Origin: Pseudomonas jessenii
Lineage (GTDB): Bacteria; Pseudomonadota; Gammaproteobacteria; Pseudomonadales; Pseudomonadaceae
Length of the DNA stretch: 64,000 bases
Assembly: GCF_002236115.1 (NCBI RefSeq)
Contig: NZ_NIWT01000006.1
Span: 310,001-374,000 of the forward strand
Direction of reading: 5' to 3'
Shown: positions 29,305 to 37,368 of the stretch, piece by piece
Layout of the letters: every line of letters begins with the position of its first letter
How positions within the stretch are numbered: the stretch's first letter is position 1
Translations under genes and position numbers: made by a program
The notes under the pieces: generated by a model
What the model was told of the DNA's origin: nothing
What the model saw: only the letters and a program-made list of their open reading frames with translations
Databases searched by the model: none

Positions 29305-30577
29305 CCGAGGTGTTCTGCGGCAACAACGGCAACTTCGCCAGCTTCAACGCGATCAGCAGCGCAATCACCAGCAGCGTGCCGATGAACAACCCGATCCCGT
29401 TCCAGCCGCCCAGGTGCCAGAACACGCCACCCACCGTACCGGCGATGCTTCCCCCGGCGTAGTAGCTGAACAGGTACAAGGACGATGCTTGCCCCTTGGC
29501 CCTGGTGGCGCGGCGGCCGATCCAGCTGCTGGCCACCGAGTGGGCGCCGAAGAAGCCGAAGGTAAAGATCAGCATGCCGATGATCACCAGCGGCAATGGC
29601 GTAAACATCGTCAGGGCAAGACCACCGATCATCAGCGCGATGGTGCTCCAGAGCACTTTGCGGCGGCCGAGTCTGTCGGCCAGCGAGCCGATTTTCGCTG
29701 AGCTGTAGATGCCCGACAGATACACCACCGACAGCAACCCGACGAAGGCCTGTTCCATGTGGTACGGCGCGGCCAGCAGGCGGTAGCCGATGTAGTTGAA
29801 CAGCGTGACGAACGCGCCCATCAGCACAAAGGCTTCTAGAAACAGCAGCGGCAGGCCGGCGTCGCGAAAGTGCATGGTGAAACCGTCGAGCAGGCTGCGC
29901 GGGTGCAGCGAGCGGGCGCGGAAGTTGCGCGATTCAGGGAGGATTTTCCAGAACACCGCCGCGGCAATCAGCGCCAGGCCACCGATCACCAGCATCGCCG
30001 TGTGCCAGCTGACGAAGTCGATCAATACCCCGGTGATCAAGCGTCCGCTCATCCCGCCAATCGCGTTGCCACCGATGTACAAACCCATGGCGAGGCCGAT
30101 GTGCTGTGGGTGGATCTCTTCGCTCAGGTAGGTCATGGCGACCGCCGCCAGACCGCTCAACGACAATCCAATCAGCGCACGCATCAGCAGCACACCGTGC
30201 CAGCTCGGCATCATTGCACTGGCCATGGTGCACAGCGCAGCGGCGAACAGAGCTGCCACCATCACCGGTTTACGTCCGATACGGTCGGAAATCGGGCCAG
30301 TGATCAGCAGGCCGATGGCAAGCATGCCGGTGGCGATAGACAGGATCAGGCTGCTTTGCGCCGCGTTGATGGAGTACTCGTCGGACAGCAGCGGCATCAT
30401 CGGCTGCACGCAGTAGAGCAGGGCGAAAGTCGCGAAGCCGCCGCAGAACAACGCCAGCACCGTGCGCATGAACGCCGGGGTGCCTTTTTCGATGTAGATC
30501 TCCGCCAGCTCAGCGGCGATAGCGTCCGGCGCTGAAGGTGAAACTTCATGGGCGAGTGGGGCGACAGCAATTTTCAC
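29297..30577 (-). CDS. MFS transporter, drug/metabolite exporter type
   Basis: 426 aa with 12 predicted membrane helices and the MFS motif A between helices 2 and 3 (GPISDRIGRKPVM) and again in the second half (GSLADRLGRRKVLW). It resembles the YnfM/AraJ-like proton-coupled exporters. Substrate unknown. GTG at 30577 is chosen because GAGGT lies just upstream; the frame is open further, but that extension crosses the divergent regulator's promoter. It is divergent from a LysR gene that probably controls it. Confidence 0.87.
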   Translation of the reverse strand: MKIAVAPLAHEVSPSAPDAIAAELAEIYIEKGTPAFMRTVLALFCGGFATFALLYCVQPMMPLLSDEYSINAAQSSLILSIATGMLAIGLLITGPISDRIGRKPVMVAALFAAALCTMASAMMPSWHGVLLMRALIGLSLSGLAAVAMTYLSEEIHPQHIGLAMGLYIGGNAIGGMSGRLITGVLIDFVSWHTAMLVIGGLALIAAAVFWKILPESRNFRARSLHPRSLLDGFTMHFRDAGLPLLFLEAFVLMGAFVTLFNYIGYRLLAAPYHMEQAFVGLLSVVYLSGIYSSAKIGSLADRLGRRKVLWSTIALMIGGLALTMFTPLPLVIIGMLIFTFGFFGAHSVASSWIGRRATRAKGQASSLYLFSYYAGGSIAGTVGGVFWHLGGWNGIGLFIGTLLVIALLIALKLAKLPLLPQNTSAT

Positions 30578-30644
30578 GTTGGACCTCGGAGGGCGCAGCC
30601 GGTCAGGCAGTGAAAAAAGCATATAGCTGGCTAATGATTCAATC

Positions 30645-30654
30645 CAATATATTG
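30645..30654. promoter_or_regulatory. Candidate LysR operator in divergent promoter
   Basis: CAATATATTG, a 10-base perfect palindrome at the centre of the 118-base gap between the divergent MFS and LysR genes. This is the position expected for a LysR recognition site acting on both promoters. Confidence 0.4.
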
Positions 30655-30695
30655 TTCGACCTGTTTGATAGCTTTTACGACCTAATGGGGTTTCC

Positions 30696-31598
30696 ATGGA
30701 ATTGCGTCATCTGCGCTACTTCATCGCCGTCGCCGAAGAACTGCATTTCGGCCGCGCCGCACAAGTGCTGGGTATCTCCCAGCCACCGCTGAGCCAGCAA
30801 ATTCAGGCGCTGGAACAGGAAGTCGGCGCCCGGTTGTTCGAGCGTACCAATCGTCGGGTCGAACTGAGCGAGGCCGGTCGGCTGTTTCTGGAAGAGGCGC
30901 GGCTGGTGCTGGCGCAGGTCGACAAAGCGGCAGATGTCGCGCGACGTGCGCAACTGGGCGAGTTGGGTGAGCTGAAAATCGGCTTCACCTCGTCGGCACC
31001 CTTCAACTCGACCATTCCCCAGGCGATTTTCTCTTTCCGCCAGCGCTTCCCCGCGGTGCACCTGAACCTGCGGGAAATGAGCAGCACCCAGGTGGCCGAT
31101 GCGCTGGTGGACGAGTCGATTGAAGTCGGGATCATGCGCCCGCTCGGGCTGCCGGACTGCCTCAGCGTGGTCGAGCTGATGCGCGAACCGCTGGTCGCGG
31201 TGCTCAGTTCCAAGCATCCGCTGGTCGAGGGCAGCGAGGAGGGCTTGTTCCTGTCTGCCCTGGCGCTTGAGCCCTTTGTGTTTTTTCCACGCAGCTACGG
31301 CAGTGGCCTGTATGCGCAGCTGCTCAGCCTGGCCAGGGACTCCGGCTTCAGCCCGCACTTCGCCCAGGAGGCCGGCGAGGCGATGACCATCATTGGTCTG
31401 GTGGCGGCGGGGCTCGGTGTGTCGGTGTTGCCGGCGTCTTATCAGCGGATGCGCATTGATGGCGTGGTCTATCGGCCCTTGCTCGATCCGGCGGCGGTGT
31501 CGGCGGTGTGGCTGGTGCAGCGCAAGGATCAGAAGTCGCCGATGGCCAAGGCGTTTGTGGAGTTGTTGACACGGAAAGTTGAGCCGTTGGAGGTGTGA
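30696..31598 (+). CDS. LysR-family transcriptional regulator
   Basis: 300 aa. The N-terminal winged helix-turn-helix (residues 1-60: LRYFIAVAEELHFGRAAQVL, then SQPPLSQQIQALE) is followed by the LysR substrate-binding domain (about 90-295). Such proteins bind a small inducer and activate a divergent gene, here the MFS exporter. The inducer cannot be read from the sequence. Belongs to the conserved backbone pair. Confidence 0.92.
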   Translation: MELRHLRYFIAVAEELHFGRAAQVLGISQPPLSQQIQALEQEVGARLFERTNRRVELSEAGRLFLEEARLVLAQVDKAADVARRAQLGELGELKIGFTSSAPFNSTIPQAIFSFRQRFPAVHLNLREMSSTQVADALVDESIEVGIMRPLGLPDCLSVVELMREPLVAVLSSKHPLVEGSEEGLFLSALALEPFVFFPRSYGSGLYAQLLSLARDSGFSPHFAQEAGEAMTIIGLVAAGLGVSVLPASYQRMRIDGVVYRPLLDPAAVSAVWLVQRKDQKSPMAKAFVELLTRKVEPLEV

Positions 31599-31652
31599 CT
31601 GCTTTGCAGTGAATTGATTTGTCTGCCGGGCGTCGACACATCAGAAAGACTG

Positions 31653-31682
31653 GTTGAGCGGGTGTAGCTCAACGGCTACACT
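31653..31682 (+). promoter_or_regulatory. Toxin-antitoxin promoter with overlapping palindromic operator
   Basis: TTGAGC (31654-31659), 17 bases, TACACT (31677-31682) form a promoter. Two overlapping inverted repeats lie on it: GTTGAGC/GCTCAAC (31653-31673) and GTGTAGC/GCTACAC (31662-31681). The antitoxin or the toxin-antitoxin complex probably binds here. The predicted +1 falls at or next to the toxin ATG. Confidence 0.6.
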
Positions 31683-31688
31683 CGGTGC

Positions 31689-31994
31689 ATGACGGAGATC
31701 CTTCGAAGTTCAACATTCTCTGGCTGGCTGTTAAAGCTGGCCGATAGTCGCGCCAGGATGCGTATTCAGGTGCGAATTGACCGCATGGCCGATGGGAATT
31801 TCGGTGATGTAAAAGCCATCGGAGAAGGGTTGAGTGAAGCACGTATCGACTATGGTCCCGGTTATCGGATCTATTTCATGCAGCAAGGCAGCCAGTTGGT
31901 CATTCTCCTTTGTGGCGGAGACAAAAGCAGCCAACCCCGTGACATCAAACAAGCCAGGCTCATTGCGAAATCCTGGCAGGAGCAAAACCCATGA
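31689..31994 (+). CDS. HigB-like RelE/ParE-family toxin
   Basis: 101 aa member of the RelE/ParE addiction-module killer group (phage Gp49-like, TIGR02683 type). Characteristic stretches are ILRSSTFSGWLLKLAD at the start, GEGLSEARIDYGPGYRIYF in the middle, LVILLCGGDKSSQ, and a Lys/Arg-rich C-terminal helix. Family members are usually ribosome-dependent mRNA endonucleases; this has not been shown here. The stop overlaps the antitoxin start (ATGA), so the two are co-translated, toxin first as in higBA. Confidence 0.88.
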   Translation: MTEILRSSTFSGWLLKLADSRARMRIQVRIDRMADGNFGDVKAIGEGLSEARIDYGPGYRIYFMQQGSQLVILLCGGDKSSQPRDIKQARLIAKSWQEQNP

Positions 31995-32278
31995 CCGAAC
32001 AATTCACTCGCTGGGACTCTGCCGAGTACCTCAAGACCGAAGAGGACATGGCTAATTACCTGGATGCTTGCATGGAAGAGGCGGGAGATGACCCTGCGTT
32101 CATCGCCAAAGCACTAGGGACTATTGCACGTGCTCGCGGCATGACTCAGGTCGCACGGGATGCGGGGCTTTCTCGGGAAAGTCTTTATCGTGCATTGTCA
32201 GGTGAGGGGAATCCGGAGTTCGGCACCATCCTGAAAGTCGTTAAGGCATTGGGCTTGAAATTACACGCCAGCACCTGA
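31991..32278 (+). CDS. HigA-like antitoxin with helix-turn-helix
   Basis: 95 aa antidote protein (TIGR02684 type). An acidic N-terminal half (residues 1-45) is followed by a Cro/XRE-like helix-turn-helix at about 50-90 (GMTQVARDAGLSRESLYRAL, then EFGTILKVVKALGLKL). It neutralises the toxin and probably represses the pair through the palindromes at 31653-31681. Confidence 0.88.
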   Translation: MTEQFTRWDSAEYLKTEEDMANYLDACMEEAGDDPAFIAKALGTIARARGMTQVARDAGLSRESLYRALSGEGNPEFGTILKVVKALGLKLHAST

Positions 32279-32299
32279 AATACTGCCGATGTCCCCGAA

Positions 32300-32411
32300 C
32301 GGGGCTTGTGAGACTCTGAGGATCCTGGGCAACCAGCTATCGCAGAGCCAGGCAGGTACAGGGCGATGACAAGCCGACCTGTCTGTGAAGGGGCGCCGAA
32401 AGGCGCCCTTT
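32300..32411 (+). ncRNA. Candidate structured RNA ending in a GNRA-capped terminator
   Basis: Downstream of the antitoxin, the DNA can form CTCTG/CAGAG enclosing a CTGG-GCAA-CCAG hairpin (32325-32336), then GGCAGGT paired with ACCTGTC (32351-32383, one wobble), then a GGGCGCC-GAAA-GGCGCCC terminator. It could be an independent small RNA or the 3' UTR of the toxin-antitoxin mRNA. No match to a named RNA is recognised and no promoter was identified. Confidence 0.4.
32388..32411 (+). terminator. Rho-independent terminator, GAAA tetraloop
   Basis: A 7-bp GGGCGCC/GGCGCCC stem with a GAAA loop, followed by TTTGTCGTTTC and further on TTTTT. Ends the toxin-antitoxin transcript or the candidate small RNA. 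Confidence 0.8.
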
Positions 32412-32431
32412 GTCGTTTCTGGGTTTTTGAC

Positions 32432-32531
32432 TGTAGGAGCGAGCCTGCTCGCGATGAACTAAAGAACGCCGCGTTAATCCAGGAAACACGCGTCATCGTT
32501 AACGACCATCGCGAGCAGGCTCGCTCCTACA
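32432..32531. repeat. REP pair (inverted)
   Basis: Arms TGTAGGAGCGAGCCTGCTCG (plus CGAT) and its exact complement, 24 bases each, about 52 bases apart. This is the TGTAGGAG variant of the Pseudomonas REP family. Confidence 0.88.
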
Positions 32532-32673
32532 GAAGATCAGAAGCTTCACCACTGTTTGTGGGACTTTTCTGAAGTGCTTCCGACAGGCTACAGCGCCTTG
32601 CGGCGTTACCTACAACTACTCCAGAATCCGCCGGCTTGTGCGCTTTGAGGGGCATCGCTAACTTGATTCGCGT

Positions 32674-32841
32674 CACTGATTGTCAGTGGTCGGGTTTAGT
32701 AGCCCGCTTTCCATATCTAGCGCATTGGCGCTCCTGATAGGCAGGTATCTCTATACCTGCCCTTGACGGTAGCTGTGCGCAGGGCGCCTTCGGGTGCGCC
32801 GGATTGATGTGGACCGGTCTACTAACCTGCGTACAGCTGCC
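32674..32841 (+). promoter_or_regulatory. Four-stem RNA leader upstream of DUF6124-type gene
   Basis: Successive hairpins, all on the strand of the following gene: CACTGA-TTG-TCAGTG (32674-32688); CGGG...CCCG (32691-32706); GGCAGGTA-TCTCTA-TACCTGCC (32740-32761, perfect); and a 16-bp stem pairing 32768-32783 with 32826-32841 (two G-U wobbles), which encloses a smaller UUCG-capped hairpin. The ATG is 27 bases after the last stem. It fills most of the gap 32532-32867, which has no coding gene. Function unknown. Confidence 0.55.
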
Positions 32842-32867
32842 ACCCTTCTTTTTCAGGACGCTGAATC

Positions 32868-33131
32868 ATGACCCATACGCCAAAGCCACCGGATACCGAT
32901 CCAGACGCGCCACGCCAACCCGGCACGATCTTCCTCATTGCCCCCGACATCGACAACCACACCTTGCTGGAATACGCCTGTATGTCGCTGGCATCAGCCA
33001 ATGTCATGGCCAGTGACTTCGCCAGAGGCCTGAAGGGATCACAGGGCCACACACTGTTGGGGATTCAGCAGTCGATCATGTTGGGGGAGCTGGCGGTGAA
33101 TCGGGTGCTGGATAACCTTGATCCACCGTGA
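32868..33131 (+). CDS. Small DUF6124/DUF3077-type protein, function unknown
   Basis: 87 aa Pseudomonas-type small protein. A Pro/Asp-rich N-terminus (TPKPPDTDPDAPRQPG) is followed by the conserved core IFLIAPDIDNHTLLEYACMS, LASANVMASDF and IQQSIMLGELAVNRVLD. AGGA lies 10 bases before the ATG. No enzyme motif, membrane segment or signal peptide is seen. It looks like a small helical cytosolic protein. It is preceded by the structured leader described at 32674. Family name is from memory and should be checked. Confidence 0.75.
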   Translation: MTHTPKPPDTDPDAPRQPGTIFLIAPDIDNHTLLEYACMSLASANVMASDFARGLKGSQGHTLLGIQQSIMLGELAVNRVLDNLDPP

Positions 33132-33155
33132 TCGTCCGGGGCGGCGAGAACCCTT

Positions 33156-33254
33156 GTGGGAGCGAGCCTGCTCGCGATGGACGTCAACGATAACGCGGGC
33201 AGCCTGAATGAACGTGGTGCCCGGACGTTTTTCGCGAGCAGGCTCGCTCCTACA
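33156..33254. repeat. REP pair with mixed arms
   Basis: Left arm GTGGGAGCGAGCCTGCTCGC (plus GAT); right arm complementary but ending CTCCTACA, i.e. the other subvariant. The two halves therefore differ at their outer ends. Lies between the DUF6124 gene and the end of the convergent polyene operon. Confidence 0.85.
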
Positions 33255-33270
33255 GGGGAAATATTTCAGG

Positions 33271-34497
33271 TTACGGCCAGCGCTTGAAAATCAGCGACGT
33301 ATTCACCCCGCCAAACGCAAAGTTGTTGTTCATCACGTACCGGTTGCTCATCTGCCGAAACTCGCCGCGCAGGTAGTCGAGCTTGCCGCAATGGGGGTCG
33401 ACTTCGTCGAGGTTGAAGGTGTGGGCGTACAGGTCGCGGTTCATCATTTCGATGCTGAACCATGATTCCAGCGCACCACAGGCGCCGAGGGTGTGGCCGA
33501 GGAAGCTCTTTTGCGAGCTGATCGGCATGTGTTCGCCGAACAGGCTGCTGGTGGCCAGGGTTTCGGCAATGTCGCCCTGTTCGGTGGCGGTGCCGTGGCC
33601 GTTGACGTAGCCGATGTCCGAAGGTTTCAGCCCGGCGTCCTCCAGGGCCAGTTCCATGGCCCGGCGCATGGTGATTTGTTCGGGACGGGTGGTGTGCTGG
33701 CCGTCGGCGTTGCTGCCGAAACCGACGATCTCGGCATGGATGCGGGCGCCACGGGCCAGGGCGTGTTCCAGTTCTTCGAGCACCAGCATGCCGCCGCCTT
33801 CGCCGATCACCAGGCCGTCGCGTGCGGTGTCGTAAGGGCGCGGGCTGCGTTGTGGGGTGTCGTTTTTCAGGCTGGTGGCGTAGAGCGCGTCGAAGACCAT
33901 GGCTTCGGTCGGGCACAGTTCCTCGGCACCGCCGGCGAGCATCAGCGGCAGGCGCCCGAACTTGATCGCCTCGTAGGCATAGCCGATGCCCTGGCTGCCG
34001 CTGGTGCAGGCGCTGGACGTCGGGATCAAGCGACCGGTGAGGCCGAAGAAGATGCTGATATTGGCCGCGGTGGTGTGCGGCATCATCCGCACGTAGGAGT
34101 TGGCGTTCAGGCCTTCGGCCACTGAGTTGAGCAGCATGTTGCCAAACGCCTTGATCTCGTCGGTGCTGCCGGTCGAGGAGCCGCAGGCGACGCCCATGCG
34201 CCCGTCCTTGATCGATTCGTCGCCCAGCAGGCCGGCATCGGCCAGCGCCATCTCCGCCGCACCCACGGCAAGCCGCGAGACCCGGCCCATGCTTCGCAGT
34301 TGCTTGCGGGTCCAGTGGCTCGGCACCTTGAAGTCATCGATGGGGCCAGCCAGACGCGTGTTGAGCTCGGTAAAACGATCCCACTCGTCCATCCGGCGGA
34401 TGCCGCTGCGGTTGGCCGCGAAGTTGCCGGCGATGGTGTCCCAGTCGCTGCCCAGTGAGGTGATGCCGGCCATGCCGGTGACGACGACGCGCTTCAT
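33271..34497 (-). CDS. apeR: Aryl polyene beta-ketoacyl-ACP synthase ApeR-like
   Basis: FabF-type ketosynthase, 408 aa, last gene of the polyene operon. The Cys-His-His triad is visible: nucleophile in SSACTSGSQG (near residue 165), NGHGTATEQGD (near 305) and KSFLGHTLGACGALES (near 335-350). It condenses malonyl-ACP units with the growing polyene or the starter. The ATG at 34497 is preferred, because GGAGG precedes it and it overlaps the ketoreductase stop by one base (TGATG). In described APE clusters a second, separate ketosynthase occupies this last position. Confidence 0.88.
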   Translation of the reverse strand: MKRVVVTGMAGITSLGSDWDTIAGNFAANRSGIRRMDEWDRFTELNTRLAGPIDDFKVPSHWTRKQLRSMGRVSRLAVGAAEMALADAGLLGDESIKDGRMGVACGSSTGSTDEIKAFGNMLLNSVAEGLNANSYVRMMPHTTAANISIFFGLTGRLIPTSSACTSGSQGIGYAYEAIKFGRLPLMLAGGAEELCPTEAMVFDALYATSLKNDTPQRSPRPYDTARDGLVIGEGGGMLVLEELEHALARGARIHAEIVGFGSNADGQHTTRPEQITMRRAMELALEDAGLKPSDIGYVNGHGTATEQGDIAETLATSSLFGEHMPISSQKSFLGHTLGACGALESWFSIEMMNRDLYAHTFNLDEVDPHCGKLDYLRGEFRQMSNRYVMNNNFAFGGVNTSLIFKRWP

Positions 34498-35225
34498 CAG
34501 CACAGGCCTCCGTTGACGGCCAGAACCTGCCGGGTGATGTACGAGGCTTCCGCCGACATCAGGAAATTCACGGCGCCGGCCACCTCTTCAGGGGTGCCCA
34601 TGCGTTGTGCGGGGATCATTTTCATCAGTTCTTCCACCGGCACATTCTCGTCGAGCATGGCTGTGTCGATCAGGCCGGGTGCGACACAGTTAACGGTGAT
34701 TTTGCGCTTGCCCAGCTCGATCGCCAATGCTTTGGCCGCGCCGATCAAGCCGGCCTTGGAGGCGCTGTAGTTGACCTGGCCACGGTTGCCGATCAAACCC
34801 GACACCGAGGTGATGCAGACAATCCGCCCGGCGGCGCGACGACGGATCATCGGCATCATCACCGGGTGCAGCACGTTGTAGAAACCGTCGAGGTTGGTGC
34901 GCATCACCACATCCCAATCCTCCTCGCTAAGGGCGGGAAAGGCACCGTCGCGGGTCAGGCCGGCATTGAGCACTACGCCGTAATAGGCGCCGTGGGTTTC
35001 CACGTCGGCTTCGAGAATTTCCTTGCTGCGGGCGCGGTCGGCCACGTCGAACTGCAGGATGCGCGCACGACGGCCCAAGGCCTCGACTTCGGCCTTGACG
35101 GCTTCGGCGTCGGCCAGGCCGCTGCGGCAATGCAACACGATGTCGTGCCCGGCCTGGGCCAGGCGCAAGGCGATGGCGCGGCCGATGCCACGGCTGGAAC
35201 CGGTGACCAGTACGGATTCAGTCAT
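34497..35225 (-). CDS. apeQ: Aryl polyene 3-ketoacyl-ACP reductase ApeQ-like
   Basis: FabG-type short-chain dehydrogenase, 242 aa. NADPH motif VTGSSRGIGRAI is at residues 6-17; the catalytic Ser-Tyr-Lys lie in CITSVSGLIG and VNYSASKAG. It reduces the 3-keto group of each elongation intermediate before dehydration. The start ATG overlaps the upstream dehydratase stop by one base and has AAGGAG upstream. Confidence 0.93.
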   Translation of the reverse strand: MTESVLVTGSSRGIGRAIALRLAQAGHDIVLHCRSGLADAEAVKAEVEALGRRARILQFDVADRARSKEILEADVETHGAYYGVVLNAGLTRDGAFPALSEEDWDVVMRTNLDGFYNVLHPVMMPMIRRRAAGRIVCITSVSGLIGNRGQVNYSASKAGLIGAAKALAIELGKRKITVNCVAPGLIDTAMLDENVPVEELMKMIPAQRMGTPEEVAGAVNFLMSAEASYITRQVLAVNGGLC

Positions 35226-35683
35226 CACTGGACTCCTTCGGGTTCATGGAGATATTGAGCGGCCTGGGGTGGGCGGAACACATTCAGACGGGCGGTAACG
35301 TGAATGCCGGGGGCGTTGATGTGGCATTCGAACACGCCCATGCCGTTATCGTCTTCCAGGGAGCGAATACCGTGGATGGTCAACTCGGTGCCGGCCGGAA
35401 AACTTTCGACGTTGCATTCGAATTTTCGGCTGCCGAGCAGGAATCCCAATTCCACCTCATCACCGCGCTGGCGCGCATGGCAACCGGCGAAGGCGGCCAC
35501 GCTCTGGGCCATCAGTTCGATGCCGACCCAGGCCGGCAGGCTGCCGTCGGGGAGGTTGAACAGGCCATCGGGCTTGACGGTCAGGCGCGTGTGAATCTGC
35601 TCTTCATCGAACGCCAGGATCTGATCGATAAGAATCATGTCACCCGCGTGGGGCAGCAGTTCGGCGATCGGCCAGTCAATCAT
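35225..35683 (-). CDS. apeP: Aryl polyene 3-hydroxyacyl-ACP dehydratase ApeP-like
   Basis: Hot-dog-fold dehydratase, 152 aa, FabA-like. The catalytic His lies in LLPHAGDMILID (residues 10-21) and the acid in WVGIELMAQSVAAFAG (near 52-67). It makes the conjugated double bonds with ApeQ. The start is at 35683, overlapping the apeO stop (ATGA); the frame is open further upstream, but that part is a shadow of apeO. Confidence 0.9.
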   Translation of the reverse strand: MIDWPIAELLPHAGDMILIDQILAFDEEQIHTRLTVKPDGLFNLPDGSLPAWVGIELMAQSVAAFAGCHARQRGDEVELGFLLGSRKFECNVESFPAGTELTIHGIRSLEDDNGMGVFECHINAPGIHVTARLNVFRPPQAAQYLHEPEGVQ

Positions 35684-36876
35684 GGGGCGTCTCCGATAAT
35701 CAGGCTGACGTTGTTGCCACCGAAGGCAAAGGAGTTGCTCATCAGGTAGCGGGGTGCAATGGACGTCAGGCGAGTGGCCGGGGTCACCCATTGCAGCGGC
35801 GGCAATTCGGGATCGGGCTGTCCGTCCCAGACGTGGGGCGGCAGGGCATGCTCGCGATTGTCCGGGCTCAGGCTCAACCAGCAGAACGCCGCCTCCAGCG
35901 CCCCGGCGGCACCGAGGGTGTGGCCGGTCATGGGTTTGCTCGACGAACAGGGTACGCCAGTCGGGAACAGGGTCGCCACGGCCTGGCTTTCCATGGCGTC
36001 GTTGTGCTGGGTGGCGGTGCCGTGCAGGTTCAGATAAGCGATCTGCTCCGGTTGCAGGTTGGCGCGGCCCAGGGCTTTGCGCATCGCTTGCAGGGCGCCA
36101 CGACCAGTCGGCTCCGGGGCGGAGATGTGATGCGCATCGGAACTGGCGCCGCTGCCGAGCAAGGCAATCGCCTGGCTGTCGGCTGCACGTCTGGTCATCA
36201 GGAACAGCACCGCCGCTTCGCCAATGTTGATGCCATTGCGGTTCACCGAAAACGGATTGCAGCGTTGTTCCGAGACCGCTTCGAGCGCCGAGAAACCGTT
36301 GAGTGTCAGCTTGCACAAGGTGTCGACACCGCCACACAGCACCGCGTCGCACATGCCAAGGTCCAACAGGCGCTGGGCGCTCATCAAGGCCCGGGCGCTG
36401 GAGGTGCAGGCCGTGGAAATGACATAGGTCGGCCCGCTCAATTGCAGCCACTCGGCGAGGAAGTTCGCCGGCGCCCCGAGTTCCTGTTGCTGATAGTCGT
36501 ACTCGGCAGGGAACTGCTTTTCACGCAGGTAATGCGCCAGTCCCTGGCTGGCCTCGTCGATACCCGAGGTGCTGGTGCCCAGCACGACACCGATGCGGTC
36601 GCGGCCGTAGGTCTGGATCGCGCTGTCGATGTCCGGGCGGATTTGCAGCGTGGCCTCCAGCAACAACTGATTGTTGCGACTGTGATGGCGCGACATGTCG
36701 GCCGGAATGCTTGCCAGTTTGCCCAGGACCGCACCGACCGGCAGTGTGCGTTGCGGCACCCACCCGGTTTGTTCGCGCATGCCGCCGCAGTCGCCGGCAA
36801 ACAGGTTGCGGGCGACTTCCTGTTTGTCGCGGCCCAGTGCGCAGACCAGTCCGAGGGCATTGAGGTAAACCGTCAT
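35680..36876 (-). CDS. apeO: Aryl polyene beta-ketoacyl-ACP synthase ApeO-like
   Basis: FabB/F-type ketosynthase, 398 aa. Nucleophile Cys is in STACTSSARAL (near residue 158), with LNLHGTATQHND (near 292) and KPMTGHTLGAAGALEA (near 325). In characterised APE systems ApeO pairs with the chain-length factor ApeC, which is encoded here as the first gene of the operon. Starts inside the end of the lipoprotein gene (ATGA). Confidence 0.9.
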   Translation of the reverse strand: MTVYLNALGLVCALGRDKQEVARNLFAGDCGGMREQTGWVPQRTLPVGAVLGKLASIPADMSRHHSRNNQLLLEATLQIRPDIDSAIQTYGRDRIGVVLGTSTSGIDEASQGLAHYLREKQFPAEYDYQQQELGAPANFLAEWLQLSGPTYVISTACTSSARALMSAQRLLDLGMCDAVLCGGVDTLCKLTLNGFSALEAVSEQRCNPFSVNRNGINIGEAAVLFLMTRRAADSQAIALLGSGASSDAHHISAPEPTGRGALQAMRKALGRANLQPEQIAYLNLHGTATQHNDAMESQAVATLFPTGVPCSSSKPMTGHTLGAAGALEAAFCWLSLSPDNREHALPPHVWDGQPDPELPPLQWVTPATRLTSIAPRYLMSNSFAFGGNNVSLIIGDAP

Positions 36877-37352
36877 GGCGTTTCACCGCTCAGGGGCGTG
36901 ACTTGATAGCTCGGACCATGCGGTAGCTTCAATTCAAAATTCTGCGGTTGTGCGTAGCGAATGTCCCAGCGCTCGGGCAGGGACCGTTGTCTGCCGTACT
37001 GCCAGGCACCGGGATAGTTGGCCGCCAGTTCTTCTTGCGGCGTCAGCGCAAACAGCAGCGCCGCGAACAGTTCCCGGGCTTGCGGATTGGGCGGCAGGAA
37101 ACCATCGGACTCCCAGGTTTTATCGATCAATTTCTGGCGGGCCTGGGGAATGCCCAACAGGTCCATCATCGACCAGCGAATACCCGTCTCTTCACGCTGG
37201 ATCACCAGCACCCAGTCCTGGCGGTCGTCGGGCTGCAAGAGCTGGATGTGCAGTTGCAGCGGCAACGGCAGATCCGGGTTTTGCTCGGGCAGCGGCGCCC
37301 GGCCGGCGCAGGCGCTCAACAGCAGGGCTACGGCAAGTAACAGAAATCGCAT
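36873..37352 (-). CDS. DUF3261-type lipoprotein of the aryl polyene cluster
   Basis: 159 aa lipoprotein. The signal sequence ends in lipobox LSAC (Cys14), followed by a Pro-rich linker and a domain with LQLHIQLLQPDDRQDWVLVI and a C-terminal RYAQPQNFELKLP segment. It occupies the ApeN position. Probably sits in the outer membrane and helps place the polyene lipid, by analogy with LolB-like proteins; this is inference. The upstream bases carry a REP pair, and the ribosome site before ATG 37352 is weak. Confidence 0.75.
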   Translation of the reverse strand: MRFLLLAVALLLSACAGRAPLPEQNPDLPLPLQLHIQLLQPDDRQDWVLVIQREETGIRWSMMDLLGIPQARQKLIDKTWESDGFLPPNPQARELFAALLFALTPQEELAANYPGAWQYGRQRSLPERWDIRYAQPQNFELKLPHGPSYQVTPLSGETP

Positions 37353-37368
37353 AACGCCGGTTACCCCT

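Noticed and set aside
32432..33254. Repeats near the toxin-antitoxin genes as a CRISPR array
   Set aside because: They are inverted REP doublets with unrelated spacing, not direct repeats with regular spacers, and no cas genes are present.
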